DNA of 64,000 nt. Source: an uncultured Caryophanales bacterium (lineage in GTDB: Bacteria > Bacillota_I > Bacilli_A > RFN20 > CAG-288). Position numbers and translations under genes: made by a program. Shown here piece after piece: positions 16,793-25,265 of this stretch. Position 1 is the stretch's first letter, and each line of letters opens with the position of its first letter. The notes beneath the pieces are model-generated. The model ran no database searches. It was not told the origin of the DNA and saw nothing but the letters and a program-made list of their open reading frames with translations. The DNA lies in NCBI GenBank assembly GCA_937896065.1, contig CALBLI010000060.1:23920-87919 (forward strand), written 5' to 3'.

Positions 16793-18004
16793 TTAATCAT
16801 TTAAGCTGTTTTTGATTTCTTCAACCATTTTGTCTACTATTTGTTCATCATCTTCTTTTAAGGAAGATTTGATGGTCAAAGAAGTCTCAGTAAAATTGAA
16901 GGGAAGCTTACTATTATCTAATTTAGCTTTGATTAATGATTTAGCATTCGGAGCCCATGAACCATTCTCTATTAAAGAAATAGTTCTATTTTTAAGCCCC
17001 ATCCTAAGCATATCATCTAAATAAATCTCAATTGAAGGGAAGATAGTCATATTGTATGTTGGTGAAATAATAACAATATTTGAATATTTAAATGATTCAC
17101 TGACTAAAAAAGTAGCATCAACCATTGAAGCATCCAATACTTTAATGTCCTTTATATTTTGCATTGATAATTTGTTAGCTAAGATATTTGCACAACATGC
17201 ATTATCTCCATACATACTCGCATAAATTATCAAAACTGATTTAACTTCACTAGTATAAGTAGCCCATAATGTATATTTATTTAAAATATATTCAATATTC
17301 TTTCTCCAAATAAATCCATGCAAAGGCAATATCATTTTTATTTTTAAATCAGTTACTTTTTTAAATAATGAAACAACCTGCATTCCGTATTTACCAACAA
17401 TATTTGTGTAATATCTTCTTGCTTCATCTAAATAATCGCGATCAAAATCAACATTATCAGCATATAAATTACCATCTAGTGTATTAAACATACCAAATGC
17501 ATCAGCTGAGAAAAGCAAGCCTTCTTTTTCTTCAAAAGCAATCATGACTTCAGGCCAGTGAACCATAGGAGCAAAAATAAATTTTAATTTATGAGCTCCT
17601 AAATCTAGTTCGTCATTTTCTTTGACAACTATTTTCTTATCAGTTAAATCTAAATTAGGGAAGAAATTAGAAATGAAAGTAAAAGTTTTTTCATTTCCGA
17701 CAACTTTTGTTTCAGGATGCCTTAATAAGACCTGTTCAATGTTATAACAATGGTCTGGTTCCATATGTAATACAACTAAATAATCAAGTTTTTCACCCTT
17801 TAATAATGCATCTATATTTTCAATAAATTGTCTTGTTACTGCTTGATCAACTGTATCCATCAAACAATTCTTTTTATCTTTAATAAGATATGAATTATAA
17901 GATACACCTCTTGATAAAGGAATGATACCTTCAAACTTATCAATCTTATGATCATCTGCTCCAACATAATAGACATTTTTAACAATTTCACGATAATTAT
18001 GCAT
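16793..18004 (-). CDS. flavodiiron protein (FprA-type NO/O2 reductase)
   Basis: 403 residues. The N-terminal metallo-beta-lactamase domain carries the diiron ligands HMEPDH (80-85), H of MVHWPEV (about 147), SADAFG (about 166) and LPLHGFIWR (about 226). The C-terminal flavodoxin domain starts about residue 255 (IIYASMYGDNA) with FMN-binding SPTYNM. Such cytosolic enzymes reduce O2 to water or NO to N2O and protect anaerobes. The absence of fused rubredoxin implies a separate electron donor. GAGGG precedes ATG. Single-gene unit. Confidence 0.93.
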   Translation of the reverse strand: MHNYREIVKNVYYVGADDHKIDKFEGIIPLSRGVSYNSYLIKDKKNCLMDTVDQAVTRQFIENIDALLKGEKLDYLVVLHMEPDHCYNIEQVLLRHPETKVVGNEKTFTFISNFFPNLDLTDKKIVVKENDELDLGAHKLKFIFAPMVHWPEVMIAFEEKEGLLFSADAFGMFNTLDGNLYADNVDFDRDYLDEARRYYTNIVGKYGMQVVSLFKKVTDLKIKMILPLHGFIWRKNIEYILNKYTLWATYTSEVKSVLIIYASMYGDNACCANILANKLSMQNIKDIKVLDASMVDATFLVSESFKYSNIVIISPTYNMTIFPSIEIYLDDMLRMGLKNRTISLIENGSWAPNAKSLIKAKLDNSKLPFNFTETSLTIKSSLKEDDEQIVDKMVEEIKNSLND

Positions 18005-18042
18005 AACTAAACCCTCACAATCTATATATAATTATACAAATT

Positions 18043-19641
18043 TTACAAATTTATATTCAAGAAAGATGCAATTTTTATATCAATATTTTTAAAATCACTC
18101 ATTTTGCAATCAACATCTAAATCAATATCCTTGTCACCTATTTTACAAACAAAGCCAACATCAGCACTTATTGCACTTTTAAGACCTGAATATGAGTCTT
18201 CAAAAACCATGATTGAAGAACTAGGAATGCTCAAATATTTGATAGCTTTCAAATATATTTCTGGATCTGGCTTTCCACACTTAATAGTTCCATCATCATA
18301 AATGCAATCTTCATATTTAAAAAATCTTTCTAAATTAAAAACTTTATAATACCAATCAACATTAGGTTTCATACTTGATGTGCAAATTGCCATCTTGATA
18401 TTGTTATCTTTTAATAAATTTAAAAAGCTTATAAGACCATCAGTTAATTTTAAATATCCTTTTTTTTCTTCACACATTTTCTGATAAATGAGTTCTTTTT
18501 TAGTTGCTAAATCTTCTATCTGTTTTTTATTAAATTTTGTATTTGCTAAATATTCCATGATAGAGTGATTACTGAATCCATGAATATGTTCTTTGAATTC
18601 TTCTTCACTTATATCTCTATCAAATTCATCTTTTGCAAATTTATACCATGATTTTTCTTGCATCAAATCATCAAAAAACATGGTTCCATTAAAATCAAAA
18701 ATAACACCTTTTTGATCTATCATTTTTTCTTCCTCCTTGAGTAATTTTGGAAAATGTTTGTCATAGCTTCTTTTTAATTCCTCATAAGATACATGCGTAT
18801 AAATAGATGTTGTTTTAATACTTTCATGTCCAAGCATCTCTTGAATAACTCTGATATCAACATCATTATTAATCATGTTAGTTGCAAATGAATGCCTTAA
18901 CATATGAGGATGAATATGGATATTAAAACCAGACTTACTTGAAGCAGTACTGACTATATATTCTAATCCTCTTTCAGTCAATTTTTTACCATGATTATTT
19001 AAAAACAAATATTCAATATCACTTGAATCATTATCAGTTAAAACAATTCTTAGTCCATTGATATATTTATTTAAATACACAAGACATGTTTTTGAAAAAA
19101 AGACATGTCTTTCTTTGTTTCCTTTGCCGATAATCTTAATTATCCGTTCATTAAAATCAATATCTTTTATTTTTAAATTGATGATTTCACTAGCTCTAAG
19201 TCCTGAAGCAAATGCAAGTTCTAAAATAGCTTGATCACGATCTTTTAATTTGTCTGTTCTTTTCAAATTTAAATCCAAGAATGACTGCATATCATCAAAA
19301 GTCAAAAAATCAGGAAGTTTATTAGCAAATTTTGGTGATTTAACAATTTCAAAGGGATTATAAACATATCCGTAATACTTGATAAGATAATAATAAAACT
19401 GCCTATATGTCGATAGCATTCTCCTAATTGAATTTTTTGATAACTGACGATTATATAAGCTGACTAAAAATAAAGAGATATCATCATAATTCACATCTTC
19501 TAATTTGATACTTTCACCTTCAATATATGTTAAAAATTCATCTAAATCTCTTTTATATGATTTTATAGTGAGATTAGAATAACCTTTAACTATCGTAAGA
19601 TAAGTGATAAATTTTTCTTCAATTTCTAAATATTTATTCAT
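18043..19641 (-). CDS. tyrosine recombinase XerC/D fused in frame to a HAD phosphatase
   Basis: 532 residues in one open frame. Residues 1-300 form a complete XerC/D-type recombinase: SAM-like N-terminal domain, then catalytic Arg in SGLRASEI, HPHMLRHSF, GHESIKTTSIYTH with the nucleophile Tyr. From about 307 a second, full HAD of the beta-phosphoglucomutase type follows: FDFNGTMF (Asp nucleophile, +2 Asp replaced by Asn), CTSSM, GKPDPEIY, FEDSYSG. No stop separates them. Met307 (ATG 18723) is preceded by AAGGAGGA (18738-18731) with 7-nt spacing, so the phosphatase can be made separately. The gene sits directly after topA, the place of xerC/codV in Firmicutes. No Shine-Dalgarno at 19641. Confidence 0.88.
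   Translation of the reverse strand: MNKYLEIEEKFITYLTIVKGYSNLTIKSYKRDLDEFLTYIEGESIKLEDVNYDDISLFLVSLYNRQLSKNSIRRMLSTYRQFYYYLIKYYGYVYNPFEIVKSPKFANKLPDFLTFDDMQSFLDLNLKRTDKLKDRDQAILELAFASGLRASEIINLKIKDIDFNERIIKIIGKGNKERHVFFSKTCLVYLNKYINGLRIVLTDNDSSDIEYLFLNNHGKKLTERGLEYIVSTASSKSGFNIHIHPHMLRHSFATNMINNDVDIRVIQEMLGHESIKTTSIYTHVSYEELKRSYDKHFPKLLKEEEKMIDQKGVIFDFNGTMFFDDLMQEKSWYKFAKDEFDRDISEEEFKEHIHGFSNHSIMEYLANTKFNKKQIEDLATKKELIYQKMCEEKKGYLKLTDGLISFLNLLKDNNIKMAICTSSMKPNVDWYYKVFNLERFFKYEDCIYDDGTIKCGKPDPEIYLKAIKYLSIPSSSIMVFEDSYSGLKSAISADVGFVCKIGDKDIDLDVDCKMSDFKNIDIKIASFLNINL
18731..18738 (-). promoter_or_regulatory. internal Shine-Dalgarno for the HAD half
   Basis: AAGGAGGA on the reverse strand, 7 nt before in-frame ATG 18723 within the recombinase-HAD open frame. 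It is one of the strongest ribosome sites in the window and would produce a free 226-residue HAD protein. Confidence 0.7.
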
Positions 19642-19679
19642 AAAAAAAGTCTACAACTATAAATTATAAGTTATAGACT
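19642..19679 (-). terminator. topA terminator abutting the recombinase start
   Basis: On the reverse strand AGTCTATAACT / AGTTGTAGACT (11-bp stem, one G:U, 10-nt loop) followed by seven T and then at once the ATG at 19641. It is a good intrinsic terminator for topA. The loop contains TATAAT, which might serve as a promoter for the recombinase gene. Confidence 0.75.
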
Positions 19680-19687
19680 CTCATTTT

Positions 19688-21820
19688 TTATTTTTTATTT
19701 GTTAGTTTGCTTTCTTCTTTATGAATGTATTTGCACTTTGGATAATTTGAACAAGCTAGAAATTTGCTACCATATCTAGATTTCTTCTCAATCAGATGAC
19801 CTTGACCACATTTTGGACAAATTGGTGCATCTTCTGGAATAGCTACTTCCTTCTTTTCAATTTTGAGCTGTTTTCCATCTAGTGTTTCCATATAATTGCA
19901 GTTTGGATAATTTGAACAACCATAGAATTCACCTTTCTTTGATTTCCTTTTAACTAGATTTCCACCGCAAATTGGACATTTTTTATCAGGTGCAATTTCA
20001 ACTTCCTTCTTTTCTTTTTCAATATAGTCACAATTTGGATAGTTTGAGCAACCAATAAATGTTCCGAATTTGCTTTTTCTTTCAACAAGTGGTGCACCAC
20101 ATTTTGGACAATTTCTTCCAATTTCAGCAGGTTTAACCTTTTCCATTGTTTTTAAAGCATTGTCGTATAAATCGGTAAACTGTTTCCAGAAAGAATTCAG
20201 TAAATCAATTTCTTTTTCATGACCTAAAGCAATCTCATCAAGTGATGTTTCCATGCTTGATGTATATTTAGCATCCATATATTGTGGGAAAAACTCGACT
20301 AACTTGTCAACTGTAAGTTCACCTTGCTCAGTTGGAAGAAGTGAACCTTTTTGATTTTCAAGATATGCATGTGAAAGTAATGTCGAAATAGTTGGAGCAT
20401 AAGTAGATGGTCTACCGATACCATTTTCTTGCATGAGTTTGACGACTTTACCTTCATTATATCTTAAAGGCGGTTTAGTGAAATGTTGAACTTTTTCAAC
20501 GTTGCTTTTCTTCAAAATATCATTTTCTTTAAAAGAAGGTAGAAGCTTAACTTCTTCCTTTTCTTCATACTTTCCATAGACTTTATAGAAGCCATCGAAA
20601 ACAGTTTTTGTTTCAGATGTTTGGAAATTATAATCGTTTCCAGTTAGAACCATGGTTGTAATTTCATCTTTTCTAGATTCCATAAGTGAGGCATAGGCAC
20701 GATCATATATAAGTGAATAAAGTTGGAATTCTTCTTTAGAAAGATAATCTTTAATTTTAGCTGGAGTTAAGTTAACATCAGTTGGTCTAATTGCTTCATG
20801 TGCATCTTGAACATTTTTATTAGAACTTTGAGTGCGTACTTTGCCAATGTAGTTTTCACCATAGACTTTTCTAATATTATCTTGACAAGCAGTTATAAAT
20901 TCATCAGCAAGTCTAATTGAGTCAGTTCTCATATACGTGATTAAACCTGTTGATTCTCCACCAATATCTAAACCTTCATATAATTTTTGAGCAATAGAAG
21001 CTGTCTTAGTTGGTGAAAATTTGAATTGAGAATAAGCTTCTTGTTGTAAAGTAGAAGTTATAAATGGAGGTTTGGGCTCTCTAGTTTTTGTTTCAGTTTT
21101 AAGTGAAGTAACTTTAAATTCATCAGGCAAGCTAGAAATGATTTTATCAGCTTCAGTTTCATTTGCAATCTTCACTGCTTGATCTTTATAAGAGACTAAA
21201 TTAGCATCAACTGAAATATCTTTCAAAGAGAATTTTCCTGAGATAGTCCAGTATTCACTTGGAACAAATGCTTTGATTTCCTTTTCACGGTCAACAATAT
21301 ATTTCAAAACAACTGACTGAACTCTACCAGCTGACTTTGATTTGATTTTGATCTGAAGAAGATAAGATAGTCTATATCCCATAAGTCTATCGATAATTCT
21401 TCTAGTTTCTTGAGATTCAACTAAATTCATATCAATGTGACGCGGATTTTGTAAAGCTTTGACAATTGCTTTTTTAGTTATTTCATGGAATTCTAATCTT
21501 TTAGTTGTATTAATATCGAGTTTCAAAACTTGAGCTAGATGCCAAGATATTGCTTCACCTTCACGATCAGGGTCGGTTGCTAAATACACTTCATCAGCAG
21601 CTTTGACTTCCTTTTGAAGAAATTTCACAATATCTTTTTTATCATCAGAAACAACATAGGTAGGTTTGAAATTGTCATCTATATCGACACCTAGTCTCAT
21701 TTTTCCAGTACTTGCTAAATCACGGATATGACCTTTTGATGCGATAACTTTATAATCGCTTCCTAAAAATTTTGTAATGGTTGTAGACTTGTGCGGAGAT
21801 TCAACAATAATTAGTTTCAT
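19688..21820 (-). CDS. topA: DNA topoisomerase I
   Basis: 710 residues. Type IA topoisomerase: Toprim domain with IVESPHKS and DPDREGEAISWH, DRLMGYRLSY, catalytic Tyr in GLITYMRTDS (about residue 297), GIGRPSTYAPTI. The C-terminus has three Topo_C_ZnRpt zinc fingers, each CPxCG..L..........CSNYPxC. Relaxes negative supercoils behind polymerases. AAGGAG precedes ATG. Position between dprA and xer is the conserved Firmicutes order. Confidence 0.97.
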   Translation of the reverse strand: MKLIIVESPHKSTTITKFLGSDYKVIASKGHIRDLASTGKMRLGVDIDDNFKPTYVVSDDKKDIVKFLQKEVKAADEVYLATDPDREGEAISWHLAQVLKLDINTTKRLEFHEITKKAIVKALQNPRHIDMNLVESQETRRIIDRLMGYRLSYLLQIKIKSKSAGRVQSVVLKYIVDREKEIKAFVPSEYWTISGKFSLKDISVDANLVSYKDQAVKIANETEADKIISSLPDEFKVTSLKTETKTREPKPPFITSTLQQEAYSQFKFSPTKTASIAQKLYEGLDIGGESTGLITYMRTDSIRLADEFITACQDNIRKVYGENYIGKVRTQSSNKNVQDAHEAIRPTDVNLTPAKIKDYLSKEEFQLYSLIYDRAYASLMESRKDEITTMVLTGNDYNFQTSETKTVFDGFYKVYGKYEEKEEVKLLPSFKENDILKKSNVEKVQHFTKPPLRYNEGKVVKLMQENGIGRPSTYAPTISTLLSHAYLENQKGSLLPTEQGELTVDKLVEFFPQYMDAKYTSSMETSLDEIALGHEKEIDLLNSFWKQFTDLYDNALKTMEKVKPAEIGRNCPKCGAPLVERKSKFGTFIGCSNYPNCDYIEKEKKEVEIAPDKKCPICGGNLVKRKSKKGEFYGCSNYPNCNYMETLDGKQLKIEKKEVAIPEDAPICPKCGQGHLIEKKSRYGSKFLACSNYPKCKYIHKEESKLTNKK

Positions 21821-21925
21821 TTTAAGTAGCTCCTTAGCTTTGTAAGCGTAATATTATTATTTGTCTTATAATTTTTGTCAAGCACAAATTTATATTAATA
21901 TGTAATATTAAAAAATATTTAAATT

Positions 21926-22708
21926 TTAAAAATCATAGCTAAGGGACTCAATCACATCATTGCTTGATAAGATAGACTTAGCCCCTTCTTGAATCAAACT
22001 ATTAGTCAAATCATCACCATCGCAAGAAACATTGCATGGCACTGATAGTATATCTTTACCATAATCTAATGCATATCTAACAGTTGATGAAGTTCCACTT
22101 TTTATTTTGGCACCAGTTATAAGAAGTGATTTGCATGCACTTGCAAGGAGTCTATTTCTAAAAAGAAAATCTTCCTTTTTAGCAACATAATTGAGTGGAT
22201 GCTCTGATAATACTAACCCATTACCAGATTTACAATATTCATATATTCCATTATTATCTTCAGGATAAGGATTATCAATTCCTGATGCAATTATTGAAAT
22301 AACACCTGCATTCCTTTTCATAGCTTCAAGCATAGCTACTTGATCGATTCCTCTTGCCATACCAGAAACTATTGTGATTTTATTATTACATTTATCTAAT
22401 ACTTCACCAACTATTTTTTTAGTCATGTCAATTTGATATTTATTAGGTTCTCTTGTGCCAATAACTGATAATCTTTTATTACCATCAAGTAATGAAATAT
22501 TTCCATAATAATATAAAAGAATAGGTGGTTTATGAATATGTTTGAATACCTTAGGAAACATTTCATCAAGAAGGGTTATATAATTAGCTTTATTTGCTAA
22601 GGCATAGCTTTCACTAACTATTTCTTTTCTTTCAATCATCTTAATCATTTTTTCATAGTCACCATCACAATACATTGATAATGCTAAAAGTTTTTCTCTA
22701 ATATCCAT
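21926..22708 (-). CDS. dprA: DNA-processing protein DprA/Smf
   Basis: 260 residues, shorter than the usual 290-370 because the C-terminal winged-helix domain is missing and the SAM part is short. The Rossmann core is clear: SVIGTREPNKYQ, VSGMARGIDQVAMLEA, IASGIDNPYPEDN, LLITGAKIKSGTSSTVRYALDYGKDILSVPC. DprA protects incoming single-stranded DNA and loads RecA. AGGAG lies before ATG. Separated from rnhB by the inserted restriction-modification genes. Confidence 0.93.
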   Translation of the reverse strand: MDIREKLLALSMYCDGDYEKMIKMIERKEIVSESYALANKANYITLLDEMFPKVFKHIHKPPILLYYYGNISLLDGNKRLSVIGTREPNKYQIDMTKKIVGEVLDKCNNKITIVSGMARGIDQVAMLEAMKRNAGVISIIASGIDNPYPEDNNGIYEYCKSGNGLVLSEHPLNYVAKKEDFLFRNRLLASACKSLLITGAKIKSGTSSTVRYALDYGKDILSVPCNVSCDGDDLTNSLIQEGAKSILSSNDVIESLSYDF

Positions 22709-22765
22709 ATATTTTCTCCTATCAATATTTATATGGCTTGAGAAAACAATTTTTCCAATTTAATA

Positions 22766-22793
22766 TTGTTTTAGCTCTCTATTTACTTATAAT
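22766..22793 (+). promoter_or_regulatory. promoter of the restriction endonuclease gene
   Basis: TTGTTT (22766-22771), 16-nt spacer, TATAAT (22788-22793). The leader before ATG 22814 is about 14 nt and has no Shine-Dalgarno, so R may be translated weakly. Confidence 0.5.
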
Positions 22794-22813
22794 AAAGTAT
22801 TAGCAAACAACTT

Positions 22814-23635
22814 ATGAAAAATAAATGGCAACTACTTGAGCAAAACTCATATGAATATCTAATAAGCAAAATCAATGATTGCTTCGGTTTTACTTTTAAT
22901 ATATACAAAGAAGGTAACTTAAACAGTAATACTTCTGATATTAAAATTTCAAAGGATAATAACCTAATAACCTATATTGAAGTTAAAAGCCATACTTCAC
23001 AAGCAGCACAATTTGTTTTGACATTTAATGATGGTAAATATGACTTTTCATTAAAAAATAAGTGCAATAGAAAATATTGTCAACCAATCATTGATTATTT
23101 AAATGAACATATTAATGAATATAGCGATATATCTAGTAAAGGCCTTTTGATTCCAATTAATCCTACTACATCCTATAAAAGGATTATTGATTATTATAAA
23201 AACGAAAAGAATGTTGATTTTATAATTACTGACGTCGATTCTAAAATGATACTTTTTGAAGTAGAAAATATTAAGAATTATTTTCATGTTTTTTGTAACA
23301 TTAGAAGGAAAAAGAGTGGAAGTAGAAAAATAAGCAAGAAATATATTGATGATTTAATAGCATATATTAAAAATAAGTATGATATTGACAAGTATGAAAT
23401 AATAAGTAATCATTTATACGTCAATTCTTCTAAAATTATAAAAAATGTTTATTTTAGTTTTAGCAAGTTTAACTGCTTTTTATCATTAAAAGATTCAAAT
23501 GTTAATAATTATAAATATGAAGCAAGAATGCTTTCAAATACAAATAACATCAATGTGATTTTCACATTAATATCAAAATGTAATACAAATGATGACTTTA
23601 ATAAATTAATTAATTTATTAAAGTCTTATGTTTGA
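22814..23635 (+). CDS. HhaI-like type II restriction endonuclease
   Basis: 273 residues. PD-(D/E)xK active site: SDIKI (Asp42) and IEVKS (Glu56, Lys58), then TSQAAQFVL. From memory of R.HhaI, the motifs TSDI...YIE.K..SQ..QFVL, the KG..IP block, RRKKSGSR and LSNT..NVIF occur in the same order, which suggests GCGC specificity; no alignment was run. The convergent neighbour is an M.HhaI-like methylase, which supports the pair. The 3' end overlaps the methylase gene by 10 nt and contains a 32-nt perfect palindrome. Confidence 0.8.
   Translation: MKNKWQLLEQNSYEYLISKINDCFGFTFNIYKEGNLNSNTSDIKISKDNNLITYIEVKSHTSQAAQFVLTFNDGKYDFSLKNKCNRKYCQPIIDYLNEHINEYSDISSKGLLIPINPTTSYKRIIDYYKNEKNVDFIITDVDSKMILFEVENIKNYFHVFCNIRRKKSGSRKISKKYIDDLIAYIKNKYDIDKYEIISNHLYVNSSKIIKNVYFSFSKFNCFLSLKDSNVNNYKYEARMLSNTNNINVIFTLISKCNTNDDFNKLINLLKSYV
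23594..23625. terminator. 32-nt perfect palindrome between convergent R and M genes
   Basis: GACTTTAATAAATTAA (23594-23609) is followed directly by its reverse complement. It lies in the last codons of the endonuclease gene and touches the methylase stop codon at 23626. As RNA it forms a long hairpin on either strand and probably terminates both genes; a cruciform or protein-binding role is possible. Confidence 0.6.
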
Positions 23636-24585
23636 TTTACATATTTTAGTACTTCTTTAAAGATAGATTTTAAAACAGGAACTGCAACTGAATTTCCAAA
23701 TTGTTTATATGCTTGGTTTGTATTTTGGCAAGGTTTAAATTCATCGGGAAATCCTTGCATTTTTCGACATTCATTGATGCTCAATTTTCTAACTTTATTA
23801 TCGATTAAATATGCACCCGTTTTAGAAGCAGTTCCTCCACCTTGAGCAGATAAAGTGATTCCAAAACCATATGTACTATATACCCTATCTCCTTGACCAC
23901 CTTTATTAATTGTTCCTATTCTTACAATTTTATCTTGTAATACTGGTTTATCTTCTTTGTTAAAAACTATTTTTTTATCGATATATAATTTATTTTCAAT
24001 ATATTTTTTATCATCAAGAATATCAATAACATGAACTTTTTTATTTGCTTTTTTAGGAAACTCAAATTTATTAACATTTAAATCCTTTCTAAAACATACA
24101 AAATAGACTCTTTTTCTATTTTGAGCAACTCCATAGTCACATGCATTTAAAACATCATAAAAAACATCATATCCTTCTTCTTTTAACATATCGGTCATCA
24201 ATTTGATTGTATTATTATCATTATGTTTTGCTAAATTGGCCACATTTTCTAAAAAAATTATTTTTGGTTTCTTTTCTTTGACTATTCTGATTATTTCAAA
24301 AAATAAAGTCCCTCTTGAATCATTAAAACCTAATTGCTTACCTGATATTGAAAAAGGTTGGCAAGGAAAACCAGCACATAAAACATCATGATCCATGATA
24401 TCTTTTCCATCAATATTTCTTATGTCACCATATGGTATATCATTAAAATTATTTTTATATGTTTCCACGCAGTATTTATCTATTTCAGATGAAAAAACAC
24501 ATTTCAAAGAAAATGAATTCAAAGCATATCTAAATCCACCAATCCCTGCAAATAAATCAATAAAAGTATTAAGTTTTCTTTCCAT
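23626..24585 (-). CDS. DNA cytosine-C5 methyltransferase, M.HhaI-like
   Basis: 319 residues. All main C5 motifs: I FIDLFAGIGGF, IV GFPCQPFS with catalytic Cys75, VI ENV (113-115), VIII QNRKRVY, IX RKLSINECRKMQGFP, X QAYKQFGNSV. The target-recognition region has GGQGDRVYST and LSAQGGG..SKTGAYL, close to the recalled M.HhaI segments GGQGERIYST and LSAYGGG, so the target is probably GCGC. Protects host DNA against the convergent endonuclease. A TATAAT box ends 6 nt before ATG and there is no Shine-Dalgarno. Inserted between rnhB and dprA. Confidence 0.93.
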   Translation of the reverse strand: MERKLNTFIDLFAGIGGFRYALNSFSLKCVFSSEIDKYCVETYKNNFNDIPYGDIRNIDGKDIMDHDVLCAGFPCQPFSISGKQLGFNDSRGTLFFEIIRIVKEKKPKIIFLENVANLAKHNDNNTIKLMTDMLKEEGYDVFYDVLNACDYGVAQNRKRVYFVCFRKDLNVNKFEFPKKANKKVHVIDILDDKKYIENKLYIDKKIVFNKEDKPVLQDKIVRIGTINKGGQGDRVYSTYGFGITLSAQGGGTASKTGAYLIDNKVRKLSINECRKMQGFPDEFKPCQNTNQAYKQFGNSVAVPVLKSIFKEVLKYVNQT

Positions 24586-24591
24586 GGTTAA

Positions 24592-24597
24592 ATTATA
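24592..24597 (-). promoter_or_regulatory. -10 box of the methyltransferase gene, leaderless arrangement
   Basis: TATAAT on the reverse strand at 24597-24592, then only TTAACC before ATG 24585. The -35 region is weak (TTGACT occurs at an over-long 22-nt spacing). Transcription would start at the ATG. Confidence 0.5.
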
Positions 24598-24614
24598 ATT
24601 TTTTTTGCACTATT

Positions 24615-25265
24615 TTAAAAGTCAAACAATTTGATTTCTTCTTCTTTATTTACAAGTGACTTTATCGGTTCAAAACTCAGTCTATGAACGCCTTTTATAT
24701 ATCCATATTTTTTGATAGCTTCAATATGTTTTTTAGTTCCATACCCTTTATTTTTATCAAACTCATAAGCAGGATATTTTAAAGATAATTCATTCATATA
24801 ATCATCTCTTGTAACTTTTGCAAGTATTGATGCACACGCAACTGAAAATGATGTAGCATCACCTTTAGCAATCGATAAAAGCTTGATGTCTGATTTAATA
24901 TTTAAATAGTCTGATATTAAAAATTCAGGTTTAACATTATTTTCAATTGCTAAATTTAATCCAATTTGCATTCCTTTTAAATCAGCTTCCAGAATGTTGA
25001 TCTCATCAATTGTCTTAACATCGACTAATTCAACATGATAAAAAAGTGAATTATCTTTGATCAAATTGAAAACTTCTCTTCTTTTTTTATCAGTTAATTT
25101 TTTTGAATCATTGATGATTTCATTGTTAAATTCTGGTTTTAATATAACAATTGCAGCTGAGACAGGTCCTGCTAGTGGTCCTCTCCCTGCCTCATCAAAG
25201 CCAGCTATATAAGTTATTTTATTTTCTTTTCTAACTCTATTATCAAAATCATATAATTTACTCAT
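24615..25265 (-). CDS. rnhB: ribonuclease HII
   Basis: 216 residues from ATG 25265 (a TTG lies one codon upstream). Catalytic acidic residues in GFDEAGRGPLAGP (Asp24, Glu25), then NDSKKLTDKKR and ILAKVTRD(D), KGYGTKKH, HR.SF near the end. Removes ribonucleotides from DNA and RNA/DNA hybrids. The start overlaps the rbgA stop by 8 nt, the classic rbgA-rnhB coupling of Firmicutes. Confidence 0.96.
   Translation of the reverse strand: MSKLYDFDNRVRKENKITYIAGFDEAGRGPLAGPVSAAIVILKPEFNNEIINDSKKLTDKKRREVFNLIKDNSLFYHVELVDVKTIDEINILEADLKGMQIGLNLAIENNVKPEFLISDYLNIKSDIKLLSIAKGDATSFSVACASILAKVTRDDYMNELSLKYPAYEFDKNKGYGTKKHIEAIKKYGYIKGVHRLSFEPIKSLVNKEEEIKLFDF

Noticed and set aside
18043..19641. Integrase of a mobile element
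   Set aside because: The recombinase is in the xerC/codV place after topA, has Xer features, and no attachment sites or cargo genes are seen.
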